Assembly: GCA_027943245.1 (NCBI GenBank)
Contig: JANDJZ010000429.1
Location: 1 to 39,724, forward strand
From: Acanthamoeba sp. SK_2022b
Lineage: Eukaryota > Discosea > Longamoebia > Acanthamoebidae
Length of the DNA: 39,724 bases
Reading direction: 5' to 3'
Part shown: positions 24,745 through 36,328 of the stretch, piece by piece
Layout: the number at the start of each line of letters is the position of its first letter
How positions within the stretch are numbered: position 1 is the stretch's first letter
Made by a program: the position numbers and the translations under genes
Notes under the pieces: model-generated
The model's database searches: none
The model's input: only the letters and a program-made list of their open reading frames with translations
What the model was told of the DNA's origin: nothing

Positions 24745-27700
24745 TCACTGGCCGGAGTCGGCCGTCTGGTGTGTCTGAGGCGATGGCGTGACGTCAGACG
24801 AAAGAGCCGAGGCAGTTTTTGAATGACAAAAGAGCAAGTTGCCGAGCAGACGTACCGCCTGATCGCCTTGCGTCGCTGGTTGCACAGGCTGTTGGCCGAG
24901 CACGACAGGAGCCTGCCCGCCGTAGATGACCGTCTGCGGGTTCATCAGCACCGTCGGCTGTTGCTGAATTGGCTGTTGCTGAGGCGTCATGGGAACGGTC
25001 GCAGCGTAGGGGTTCATGGCGGCCATCATCATCGGATTCATCATCATGCTCATCATCTGCGGGTTCATTGCCTGCATGGTCTGCATCGCTTGCAGGTACG
25101 GATTGGTCGCAGCATCTCCGCTGCCGCCCTGCACTGCTGCCATAGCCTGCATCTGCATTGCCTGCATGGCGGGCATGAACGCGGCCTGCGTTGTCGCAGC
25201 AGCGGCCTGCTGACCATCCGCCGGCGCTGGTGCTGGAGCGGCGGCGGCAGTGGGAGCAGCAGCTGTGGGCGCAAAAAAGGGGGGTAAGTCGCCGCAGTGG
25301 TGTCGTCCGCCTGAAGGGGAGGCGAAAAGGAGGTTACCTGCGGCGGCCATGTAGGGGTTCATGGCCATGGCCTGCTGCATGTACGGGTTCATCATCATGT
25401 ACGGGTTCATGCCCATGGGGAAGGTCGGCATCACCGGCGGTGCCGTCTGGACGGTGATGACCGTCGGACACTTATACACGGTCCTCATGCCCATCGGCGC
25501 CAGGGCGACGTATCTCACCGTGTATGTGTCTGAAACAGCGGGAGACACGCGACAGCGTGAGGATTGCAGTCGTGATCACCTTACCGCTGAGGTGGGGAGA
25601 CTGCAGTATCAGTACCGGCGGCGTAGGGCGCGTTGATGGTGGCCTCACCACTGTCGGAAGTGAGCTGGTGGATTGCTAGCGGCCTGTCGAGAGAAACAAT
25701 CGCACACGTCAGCCAATGCTCCACTGAAGACTCCGTGGGGCACGCTACCTGGAGTCCGTGGTGTCGCTGACCGGGAAGACGCCGAAGTACTGATACGAGT
25801 CGGGTCGGGCGCCGGGCCTGATGCTCCACTTGATCGTGAGCGGTTGGCCTGCACGAGCGCCCCAAGAGTAAGACCCACACCCGCCCACCACCACTCACGA
25901 GGCCAGATCAGGACAAAGCTTACTGGTGATGACCGTGGTCGGCGAGACTTCGAAGCTGAGCACGTCGTCGGCCGATATGAACTCGTCCTTGATGGCGAAG
26001 GGTTGGTAGTGAAGGATCCTACAAACGAATGACCGGGTAAGGTCGGACTGTTCTTCTTTCTTTCAGGATATGTGCGGCCTACCTCTTCTCGTCCCACTTG
26101 TACAGCACCAGCGCGTACTGGCCTTCAAAGTACCAGCCATCCACCGCCCACACGCCCTCGACTTGCTGGGATGTCGTTTCTGCGGACACACACGATCAAT
26201 CTCCCTCGTGAGCGAGTGTCTTCCGCGCAGGCACCAGGGAGCGGGGAAGGAGGACGGCCTACCCGGGTTCAGCATTTCCGCCAAGAGGAGGTCGAGGGTC
26301 TCCGGGTCGTCGTCCTTGTACTTGGGGCGGCCTTGGTCGTTGACCTTGGTGAGCAACAGGGAGAAATCCGCACCACGAGCCGCGTCGCTGATCTGGAGGG
26401 AGGGCGCCACGCCGATCAGCTCACTGCCAGCCAACACGGCGCGCAGGGGGCGGTGCGGTGTACCTTCCAGCCGATCTTGAAGGGTTTCGCGACCGGCGCA
26501 GATGCGGGGGCGTCGATGTGGATGTCCTCCAGCGCTGATCACAGCACGAGCATGAGCACAACCCGCCTCTCCCCCCAAAGGCGAGGATCACATACACACA
26601 GAGAACAAAGCGCATACAGACAGACAGGCACACAGGGAAGCGTAGCTTGTACCCAGAGGTCGAACAGACAGTTCGATAGTGTGGAAGTAGGGGCTGTTAA
26701 ACATAGGCCGGCCGTAGCGCTCCATGACGACGTAGTACTTGCCCACTTTCGAGAAAGCCCGCGACTCGCTTCGCCACTCGCCACTCCACACCTGTGTCTC
26801 GGTATCTGATGTCATAGCGCCGCATGAGCACGATTGCTCGAGGGGCGGGGAAAGAGGCACAGAGCGCGTCTATAGAGGCGCAAGCGAACATTACCTAGAG
26901 TCTCAAAGCTGGACATCGAATGGCGGGTGATGTCTCGCTCTGAGCGCAGGGGAGGCAGGGTTAGTGGAACTCATGAGTTAAACGATGTGGAACGCTGCTG
27001 GGACGCACTTCTATCGCTCTCATGGTAGAAAACGATGTTCCAGTCAGAGAAGCTGATGAAGTTGGGTCGCGTCCACTTGAAGTAGAGCCCATTCATAACC
27101 GTGGCTCCGAGAATAAATCTGTGCAGGACCTTCAGTGTAACGCTCCCACAACGAGGCTGCCAAAAAGGTTCGTGCGCGCGCGCGTGTGGTGTGACAGCGC
27201 GTACTGGTGGCGATCGGTGGTGAACGTGGTCTTCCAGGCGAGCAGCTGCTTCTCACGAAGCGCAAGTCCGCGGTTGGTGATCGAACCGGGAGGAGGGAAC
27301 GCCGGCATTGCCGAAGACGTCTCGTCAAAGGTGACGAATATGCGCTTCTGGGCCGCCGCGAACACACTGACGTGTGGCACAAAGCGAAGAAGCCAAGTTG
27401 AGAACAAGAGCGCCAGGAGGCGACGACTAAAAGCGGTCGTACCTCTTGATGCGCGATCGCTTGTCGCCTCGGCCTTGCACGCACAATTCCCTGGCCAGGC
27501 ACGGCAGGAAGACGCCTTCGCCCCAGTAGTAGACCTCGCCTGTCGTGCGCCGACAGCCACCACCAATGAATAATGCGCCGGCGGCGGCACACGCACATTG
27601 GCACAACGTACCTTGGTCGGTGAGAGCACAGCACAGCTTGTCTTGCGCCGATATTTGTACCACCTGCGCATCATTTGGTGAGTCGGTGGCCGCCGACGTC

Positions 27701-30547
27701 GCTGGTGTGGTGCGTGTGGCGGTGAGATGATGGGAGAGGAAGGTGACCTTTTTGCCCTTCAGATGGCCTGCTATGGGCTCGAAGACAGGGGGCGGACAGC
27801 CATCTCTCAGGAAATAGGTTCCCAGGGACACATAGTTCCTCCTGTTGCTTCCGTTGCCTGCACGCGTAGTGCGCATCCGATGTAATTTTAAATAATCCCA
27901 AAAAAAAAAAATTAATATATGAACTCGAGAATAGAAATAAAATGCAAGCATGGGTCGATGAGCCGTACCAAGAACGCCCCGGTCCCCTAGGCCCCAACCA
28001 AACACCTCACCCTTGTCGGTGAGAAGCAATGCAAAGCCGCTGCCAACAGCGGCGGCCACGAAGAAGTGTCCCAGCAGGCTGTCAACCAGGGTCGGCGCCG
28101 GGAAGGCGTCATCTGTGGGGCGTAATATCCGCGTCGGGGTCAGCGTGACACTCCAAAAAGAACGAGTCCACGGGTGGCGTACTTGGCGAACGCTTTACGC
28201 CGTCGTTCTTGCCCCAGATCCACACCATGCCCTCCTCCGATAGCGCGACCGTCATCTCGGCGTCTGGGCAACACCGTCATCACGTCGAAATAGAATTGGT
28301 CGGAGGCTGAAGCGCCAATCGCACGGGCGGGGGGGGGGCATACTGGAGGCGATCGACCGGATGCGCTGGTGGAAGCCCGCAAGCTCGACGGGATAGGAGT
28401 TCTTGCTGTTCTCCCGGCCCAACTGAGACAGCGCTTCGATATTGGCGCCCCAGAAGAGCACGCGACCGTCCGAAGTCACTGCCTTGCTGTTCCACTTGCC
28501 GCACGCGATGTCGACTGTTCGTGTGGTGAACGAGAGTGGGCGTGAGCGGGGCGTAGCTACGAGGCACAGAGTGCAAGGAGACTTACCGATAGTTTCGCCT
28601 TCCAGAGCTTCGATGATGCCCACGCTTTCGCATTCGGTCTCCGTGCCGCGGCCGAGCTGGCCGCTCGCATTGCAGCCCCAGCTGTAGACTGCGCGCTTGT
28701 CCTGCGTGAGGGCCAACACGTGCATCTTTCCGAACTCGGTTGCGTCTACCGCCACCTTGGCAATCTTGCGCCCCACCAGGGTGCTGATCGCCCTGGGGTC
28801 GAGAACGTATCTGGAAAAGCAAAAAAGTCAATATAAAATGAAATAATAATAATAATAACAAACAGGATTGATGGCCGGGATTGGGTGAGGAGTGCGCACT
28901 CATTATCACGCATGTTGGAACTCAGTTGGTGACCCAAAGTGCTCGCATTTGAACGCAAACTCCAGCTGTAGATCTCACCCTTGCCTGCTTGTTTGAAAAT
29001 TGGTCAATGGTCCGGCTGAGTTGCAGCGCCCATCGGGAGGGAACTGCTGCTTACCGGTGACTACAAAGTTCTCCGTGGAGTCGTGCTGGGTGTGGGCCGA
29101 ATCGGTAGCGGTCACGCAGACAACCTCCTCGTCATTGAAGCGATCCCACACGCGAACTGGCGGCGTGTTTGGATGGTAGCACCGAGTTTAGCGATTGAAT
29201 GTTCGCCTGCAGCAGACACCATACACCTGAGAGAGGCAAGGGAAGTCCCTTGGCGCGCGCACCCTTGGATTGGCAGCTCCGGTTCCATTTCAGTGGTGCG
29301 ATCGTGTACTGCACCAAACGCTTCTTGCCTGAGGATGATGGTGGTGAGCTGGGTGGGTTCGTGCCGATGAGGCCATTCCTAGAGGAGCAATTGGGCGTAC
29401 CCGATTCGGGGTGTAGGACTTGGACATACGTCGATGCCATGAACTTGGTCCAGCCATGCTCGTTGTCGTCCTCCAGGGCAATCAGATACGGTCCCTGTAC
29501 ACGAACCAGTCACTCGAACCGTTGGAACGATGCGCGCGACGTAACACCCGGGAGCGGGCGCTTTACCGGTTCCAGTCCGCCCGTCTCGAAGCCGCGGCAG
29601 CCGCTTTCGCCTTGAGGCAGCTGGTGCCTGTGTGGCAAGGATGAGGGGAGGACGTGAGTGAACGCGTATACACTGGCTGGGTGATAAATTCCTACCCGCC
29701 GATCGGCGTCTTGTGGAAGTAGGTCTGGCGGATAAGATCCCACTCGAGGCCGTGGCCGCGCTCTCCCGGCTCGCCCCAGTCCTGGTGTTGATAGATTCGA
29801 AGGTGAAGGTTTCGCTGTGTTGGGTGTGGGCCTCGCTGCCTGTGCTGCCTGTATGAGAGATCCACAGTCAGCAGCGATCCAAAACCGAGAGCAGAACCGC
29901 TGGTCCATCTATCGACTGGCGCAAGGATACGGCGATGGTACCAGTTGACTTGGATCAACTCTCCCCTGACTACTTCGAACGTTTCGGGTTGCAGCTGCAG
30001 GGACTCATCGTCCTCCCTAATCAAGTTGGCCGGTTGTTCAATAAGCGAGCTGTTGACAAAGGCGGGGATGGGGTCGGTGCGCCTGAGCGCGGCGTACCAG
30101 CGGTCGGGCGTGATGATTTCCGACAGAGGGGCGTTCTCCCGCAGTGCCTCAGCAGTGAACACCTTGAGGTCCGAGATCAGCTTTTCACTGTACTGTAGCT
30201 CATTGAACTGACGCACTGCCCATAATAATGACGTGTGTGTTTAGCACACAGGACAGAATGCATGTATCCAGATGATGTGTAAGTGCACAAAGAGGCGTAC
30301 TCGTCTCGAGGAACAGCTTCGCTCTGTTGATTGACAGCTCAGTGGCCTCCGACGGGTAGTCGTATAGTTCGGAATCCATGCCCACGAGGTTTTCGACGCG
30401 CTGAGATAGTTAACCATATGTCAGTTGCGAACTCCACGGGCGTGCGCGGGCGTGACGAGAAGCCCGTACGCCAGAACAGAGGGTCGAGATGTCCCGCCGC
30501 TGCAGCACCTCGCTCAAGGCCTTTGTCCTGTTGGGATACGGGTCCAT
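24745..30547 (-). CDS. Large RCC1-repeat protein with Ig/SKICH-like domains and a Met/Gln-rich tail (possibly the C-terminal part of a longer gene)
   Basis: The first possible ATG is at 30547 (GCCATGG, MDPYPNRTKALSEVLQRRD). Residues from about 30.5 to 29.2 kb form a domain I do not recognise (ITPDRWYAALRRTDPIPAF, GLEWDLIRQTYFHKTPIGG, GPYLIALEDDNEHGWTKF). RCC1 repeats follow: MVSAAGEHSIAKL, GKGEIYSWSLRSN, LALTQDKRAVYSWGCNASGQ, VDIACGKWNSKAVTSDGRVL and GSGFALLLTDKGEVFGWGLG. Beta-sandwich segments of Ig/SKICH type come next (NGLYFKWTRPNFISFSDWNI, SAPVAKPFKIGWK, SQPLTIKWSIRPGARPDSYQ and YQYFGVFPV, then YTVRYVALAP). The C-terminus repeats MNPYM-type units and Gln/Ala/Pro, ending TGA 24745-24747. 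RCC1 propellers often act as exchange factors or scaffolds; no specific role is visible. No stop or normal spacer separates it from the CLU/TPR gene upstream. Confidence 0.65.
24900..25450 (-). repeat. Met/Gln/Ala/Pro low-complexity coding repeats (MNPYM-like)
   Basis: Minus-strand translation gives repeated blocks such as MNPYMMMNPYMQQAMAMNPYM, MQAMQMQAMAAVQ and MMSMMMNPMMMAAMNPY. They lie at the C-terminus of the RCC1 protein, interrupted by one intron. This kind of prion-like or disordered tail may drive condensation, which is inference. Confidence 0.85.
28840..28858 (+). repeat. (AAT)n microsatellite in an intron
   Basis: Several AAT/ATA units lie between an RCC1 exon and its neighbour, in a short AT-rich intron. 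Confidence 0.7.
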
Positions 30548-30576
30548 GGCGACGGGCGAACGTTGCGCCCACAGAG

Positions 30577-33500
30577 CTATATTAACTGCATGCACGTTAC
30601 ACCAGCACCCATACAAGCGTGGAATCGCAACGCAACGTACTTGGAGTTGAAGACGGCGAGAAGGACCGGGACGTCCACGCCCCATATAGCCTTTTGCATC
30701 TCCCTGATGAATACCAAAGTGTGAGCGAGGACATGGCACAACAAGGGCCGCTCCGACAAACAATAACAAAACAAACAATAACGGCATGGTGACGCACCGG
30801 GTGGTATATGGACAGAACTTAAGCAGAAGAATGCCGAATTGAGCGCTGAGGAAGTCCAGCGCTTCGTAAAGGTGCATATCATACGCCAGACGACTAGATG
30901 GTGGAATTTGCGGGTAAGCTTTCTAGTCCACACGCTTTAAGAGAGAGAGAGAGAGAGAGAAAGCGCACCCGAGTTTGTCCAGAATGATGAGAGTAAGTGG
31001 GTGACCGATAGACTCGCTCTCCAGCACTCCCTCTCCGTAGTACCGATTGGCGATGCGCAGCGTATTGTAGTAGTCGTTCAAGGCTGCATGTTCCAAACAT
31101 GCCAGCGCACACATATTAGCGGGTCGGATCCGGCTCGGGGAGAATGCAGCCCTCAAGGCGTACCCTTGTCGTTGTCGCCCATCGATTTGTAGATATCGGC
31201 GCGTAGGCAGCGAGCGAAGATGAAGATCTCCAGCGGCATCTCATGAAAGACAGCAAAGGCTTGGTTGACCCGGTGGAGGGCCTTGGCGTGCTTGCCCAAC
31301 TTGTGCAGAGAGCTGGCGATTCGCAGCTGATTGGCGCCTACGCGGATGTTGTCGACGCCAAAGTTACGCTCTGTAGAGGTCTGCGTTAGCGACCGGACAA
31401 GCGGGACAGCGGAGTCATGGGGGAGTAGTGTGCATACCGAGAAGCTGAACGATCTGCTTAAGCATGCGAAGCTTGGTGCGTTCCTGTCTCTCGGCAAAGT
31501 GCTGGTCCGTGGCATCTCTTGGTGTGCCCGGGGACTCGAGACTGGCGGAGAGGGCCATCTCGCGGTCCAAGCTATGCTGGATCGCCTTTGCCATGGCGTC
31601 GGTGAGCGACGACTCGGAGATGAGCTCGTTGATGATCGGCACCACGCCCATGTAGTGGATGATGGAAAACGGATTGGCCGAACTGAAGTCGGGCTTGAAT
31701 CCACTGACGAACCGGATTCCGAGCTGCGACGAGGAGAAATGAATACATCAGATCTTACACCAAGAAAATGGCAAGAGTGATACGTACCTGCATTTGCAGA
31801 CGGCTGTGCAGGGAGACCTTGAACGACTCTGACTGGATCAGATTCCAGACCGTGTTGCCAGCCTTGGTGAGGTCAAACTCGAATTTTGACTAACATAAGT
31901 GTGTACGAGGTGAGCAGAGGCCTGAGGGCACAAAGATTCATGCGCAAGTGTGGAGGGACAGCGTACGAGCAGCTGCGTGCGAACGAGCGAAACCCAGTAG
32001 ACCTTACCAGCTTGCGATTCGCCGAGCAAGAAATTGAAGTGTTTCACGATTTCCCTACAGCCACGACAACGAGAACGGTTAGCGCCAGAGGCTTTGGCCG
32101 AGGGGTAGGGGCCACCGTACATGCCCATCTCCATATCCGAGATCGCTGTTCGCATGACGCCGCGCAATACCGACTGGTACCCACCAAGATGTGTGAGATA
32201 CACTCGGTCGAGAGTGAGAGGGCGGTGGCAAATGCACCTTCACCGAGCGCGTGATCATCTCCACCAGCACAATGGTGCGCAGCGGTGCGCTGGTCAAGCT
32301 CGACGCACGCCATACGTGGCCCAGGAAACGTATGTTGACTCCTGTTCGAGTTAAACGGGATTGCGCGGTCAGTCGACCGCCGTGACTCCAGATTCAAGTC
32401 AGTCAACTACGTACCGCACTGATGCATGTAATGGGTCAGCTGGGAGCCGTCAAGCGGATGGAACTGCTCCTGCAGCTGCGCGATGGTCCTGCAAGCATGG
32501 CGTGTAAGAAAGTCGAGCGACTCCACCAGCAGCTGGCACATCCAACCGCATTTGAAGGGCAGCGTACTCGGGGATCTTCTTCTGCAGGAGATAGTTGCCC
32601 GCCTCTCGCGCTTCCCTGATTGGTTATGGATGATCACGGGGTAGGGGCCATATGCATGAGCACATCATGACAAGACTGTCTACCAATGGGCTGGACATCG
32701 GGCGCGCGTACTTGTTGTGCACGGTCCACTTGTCCTTGCCGAAGCCGGTGAAGGCATCCGACGAAATGGGCGTCCCGGTCTTGGCCACGTACTCAGCCAA
32801 GAACTCGCCACGGAAGAGGTTGTAGAGGCGCTTGCCTTGGAAGCTGGTTTTATAAAAAAAATTCAATTAATATTAAGCAATTAAATATTTTTGTTCACAC
32901 GCACGGGACATGATGACGGGAGAGACCACACATAGGGAGTGAGAGAAAAAAAGAGCGTAGGCGTACCCAGCGGGGATGATGATGGCATCGCCCTTGATCT
33001 CGCGGTGGGCGAGGTACTGGGCTACCATGTTGACGCCGCGGCCCTCGTAGAACATAGTGCCGCCCATGGGCAGCTGGCACTTCTGAACGCGGAGCGCCAG
33101 CTGGTCCTCGGTGAGCGAGGCGAGGTCTTCTTCGCTGTCCTCCTCGACAGCTCGCTGCTTGGTCGCGGCCTTATTGCTCCGGTTGCGGTTCTTGGCCTGG
33201 GTGACCAGCAGCTGGCGCGCCTCCTTCTCGTACTGCGGGATCGTGAGGTTAACGGGGTCGATGTAGTTGTACGACGTCAGGTCCTCCTGGCGGTCCGTGC
33301 GGATGAAGAGCGCCTTCATGACCGACGAAGGCGGGGTGGGCGGGTACACGCGCGCAGTGTCGAGCACATACAGACGACCGTCCTTGCCCGCATGACCTAT
33401 TCGTGATCGGTGATTGTCGTTGAGACGATCAATGGGCAAGAGCTTGTGTCATTGCGTTCGCACCTTCAATGTCGCCAGGGCCGTAGATCTTCTTGGGGCT

Positions 33501-36153
33501 GTGGAAGCCTACTACGTGGCCCTTGATTCCCAGGAACTCGGCCGCTTCCTTCATCAACAAGTTCATCTTCTTGTTGTCGGTGTGCACCGTCTGAGCGCCG
33601 TCGGCACTGCCGTAGATGAGCGTGTCCTGATGGCGATCAACAAAGACCAAAGTAAATTCATTTGCTAGTGGCGTCTACGCAAAGCACGAATGCAGGCTTA
33701 CCTTGGCCAGGGGCAGCACGGAAGTGGCGATGAGGCGGTAGCCCCTGTATTGGAGACGCAACGTTCATCAGCCGAGTACCTCCGGCGGTCAAATGAGAAG
33801 CAAGCGAGTGGGTAGAGCGTACTTGTAATCAATCAGAATCATGAGCGGCACGTGCAAGTCGCGCTTCTCCCGTTCGTTAATGAACTTGTAGTAGGCGCGC
33901 AATCCGTTCAGCTCGAGCCCTGCAGACTTCATGGCAAACTCTGCGCACATGCACAACGTTGAGCGGCCGCGCATGCTCGTACGGGGAGATACCAGAATTA
34001 CGCACCATCGCCGCCGTAGTACCCGTGCAAATCGAAGCAGAACTTGAAGAAGATGTTCTCGAACAGGAACCTGCGAGTAATGGAGGAGAGCTCTCAGCTC
34101 ACGGGGCTCTTTTGCGCAAGAATGCACAGGGCAGGCTCGCACTTTTCGCCTCCGGCCTGGCCACCGGCGTTGATGGGCGGATAGGTCTTCTGACTCTTGG
34201 GCAAGTGGACTGGCACGGCCCCAAGGAAAAAGGCGAGGGAGTCAGCAATACTTTCCAGAGCCTGCGCGGGAGGGCGACTTACTCTCGTTGATGATGGCTT
34301 TGCCGATCTCTGCAGCGGTCTCCTGGAACTCCCTGCAACCAGGCATAGCAGAGGTTAGTATGTGTAGACAGGGCCGGGAACCTGTCCAGGAGGGAGCGTA
34401 CAGGAAGAGCTTGTAGATGGCATAGGTGCGCTGCAGCACTACCTCGGGGTCGTCGCCGAGAAGAGGCTCGCAGAGACTTTGAAACTCCTCGTTCCATTGT
34501 CTTCCATCCTGCTTAGTCTTGACCTCGTCCCTGGGCTTTTTGTGCGTGTCGTCCTCACTGGACTCACCGTCGCTGTCGCTGTCGCTGTCGCTGTCGCTCT
34601 CCTCGGAATCGGACGCAGAATCCAGATCGCTGTCGCTGTCGCTATCATCGTCGTTTTCACTGTCGCTGTTGCTGTCGCTGTCGCTGTAGCTCGAGACGTT
34701 CTTTGAGCTGGCCTTGGGCTTGGACGAAGCCACATCAGAGTAAGCCTGCAGTGCGCGCCAGATAACGATAAGCGACACTGGCTAGTGAAAATGATCACGA
34801 AAGCGAAAGGAGCATGAGGGATTACTGAGGAGGACTCGTTCTTCGTTCCCGGAGCCTCCGAGTAGCCTACCGACGAGCCGCCCTCTCTGGACGCCATCGG
34901 TTCGGCGTTTCCCTATGATGTCTTTGATTAAAACGTGTGACGCCCTGCAATGTGTGGCGCTACGAAGGTGTACGGTAAAGGTTTCGCCGACGTAGGCGTG
35001 CGACAGTTCGGTGCTTCTCTGGGTGGGCGGCTTGCGTGGTGCTTGTGGCTTGGCCACCTGGGGCTTGTCCTCGACCTCAGCGTAGCCGTCCTGGCAAATG
35101 TGACCAGCAAGACGATGAGCCACATAGTGCATCAAAGACGGAGGAGCGGGGGGTGTGAAGTTGTCTTACCCCAGCGTAGGCGCCCTCGGGAACCTTGCGC
35201 ATGGCCTGCAGGCGAGCAAAATGGTGAGGATGAGGTTCTCCTAAAGGTGGGACCGCTGTCCACGTACCTCCTCCTCTTCTAGCTCGCGCTCTTCGGCAGG
35301 CGTGAGCGCGTAGGCAGAATCGAGCAGCGCCTCCTTGGTCTCCTCGATATCCTCCACAACGTTGTTGCTCGCCTCATAGCAATCGAATCCGTACACGCTC
35401 TGCATCTTGGCCTCCTCTACACATCACATCACACCGACGGGTTGGTAAGATCAACAGGAAGAACAAACTGCGATGGTCATATCCCGTGTACCATCGGCAG
35501 TCGATCCATAAGCCTGCGACATCGGCGCGCCATCAGCGTCTGTACGTTACAACGAACACGCAGAGAATGTGTGAGCGCTGTTCCTTTGACTCAAACCGCT
35601 CCGATGAGGACTCACCACCGTCGGGAGAGGCGTAGACAGAGCTCGGAGCCTCCTCCTGGCCGCCTCCCACAGCGCCGTAGGCCGACTCGTTCACGTCTTG
35701 TGTCGCAGCGGCTGGCAACGCGTAGGCCGACGCCGTCGGTGCTGCGGATGAGAAGAAGGGAAGGAAGGACTCGTCCTGCGCGTAGACGGACGAAGAACCT
35801 CCACCACTAGTGGTGCCATAGGGATCGAATTTGGCCAACCGCTCCTGCTCCTCTCGCTCGCGCCTCAACAGTTCATCGTTGACCTCGAAATCTCTTGCAG
35901 CCGCCCCCTTGGGCTTGTTGGATTTTTTGCTCTTTTTGGCTTTCTTGGTCTTCTTGTCCTTCCCCTGCCGCGCCTTGGACGGGCGAGGCGATACAGCCTC
36001 GTCGGGCTCAGCGTAGCCACTTTGGGGCTCACCCTCATCTTTTACGTAGACGTCTGGCTTTTCTTCGTGGTCCTCGTACATATCGACATACCCTGACTTG
36101 GGCGCAGTCTCCTCGTCCATCTTCTTCTCCGGCGGTTCCGCGTAGCCGTCCAT
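30577..36153 (-). CDS. CLU-like / TPR protein with Tyr-Ala repeats and an acidic Ser-Asp tract
   Basis: The start at 36153 gives MDGYAEPPEKKMDEETAPKS. The N-terminal 300 or so residues repeat short Tyr motifs (GYAEP, GYVDMYED, VYAQDE, AYALPA, SAYG, VYASPDGG, DGYAEVED) around a Lys-rich patch. A Ser-Asp run follows (34555-34700). The CLU-like core has FLFENIFFKFCFDLHGYYGG, GYRLIATSVLPLAK, DTLIYGSADGAQTVHTDNKK, KIYGPGDIEG and GHAGKDGRLYVLDTARVYPP. It continues with KRLYNLFRGEFLAEYVAKTG, QLTHYMHQCGVNIRFLGHVW and APLRTIVLVEMITRS. TPR-type helices end the protein (NQLRIASSLHKLGKHAKALH, LNDYYNTLRIANRYYGEG, YDMHLYEALDFLSAQFGILL). CLU proteins affect mitochondrial distribution and bind mRNA in other eukaryotes; whether this paralogue does is unknown. 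The 3' border is uncertain: reading through gives a stop at 30577, but a 29-nt intron would fuse it to the RCC1 gene. Confidence 0.7.
30940..30962 (+). repeat. (GA)n tract in an intron
   Basis: About ten GA units (CT on the coding strand) lie directly after the donor of an intron in the CLU/TPR gene. Confidence 0.8.
34555..34700 (-). repeat. Ser-Asp coding repeat (GAC AGC hexamers)
   Basis: Imperfect CTGTCG units on the plus strand translate on the minus strand to alternating Ser-Asp with Glu, for example DSDSDSDLDSASDSEESDSD. The codon order is regular enough to expand by slippage. The tract is highly acidic and a likely casein-kinase-2-type phosphorylation region, which is inference from composition. 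Confidence 0.9.
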
Positions 36154-36328
36154 GGTAAGTGTGGTTGTGCCCTAGTCTGTCTCTAGGCTGGGTTCTTGGG
36201 GTTGGGCGCAACAACGCCAAATTAATTCAATTCGGTGAAAGTTGAATTTAAAAAAAGGGCAAAAAAAGCAGCTTGTTGTGTTGAGGTTGGCACACGCTAG
36301 CTCTGATCTCCCTGATGAGGCTTCCCCA
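36154..36328. promoter_or_regulatory. 5' region of the CLU/TPR gene
   Basis: This 175 bp stretch lies between the CLU/TPR start and the stop of the next minus-strand gene. It contains an A/T-rich patch with two A-runs (36230-36270). No defined element is seen. Confidence 0.4.

Noticed and set aside
24258..24778. Overlapping open frames on both strands in the spacer before the RCC1 gene end
   Set aside because: They overlap each other and a real gene end, show no domain or signal, and fit chance in GC-rich DNA.
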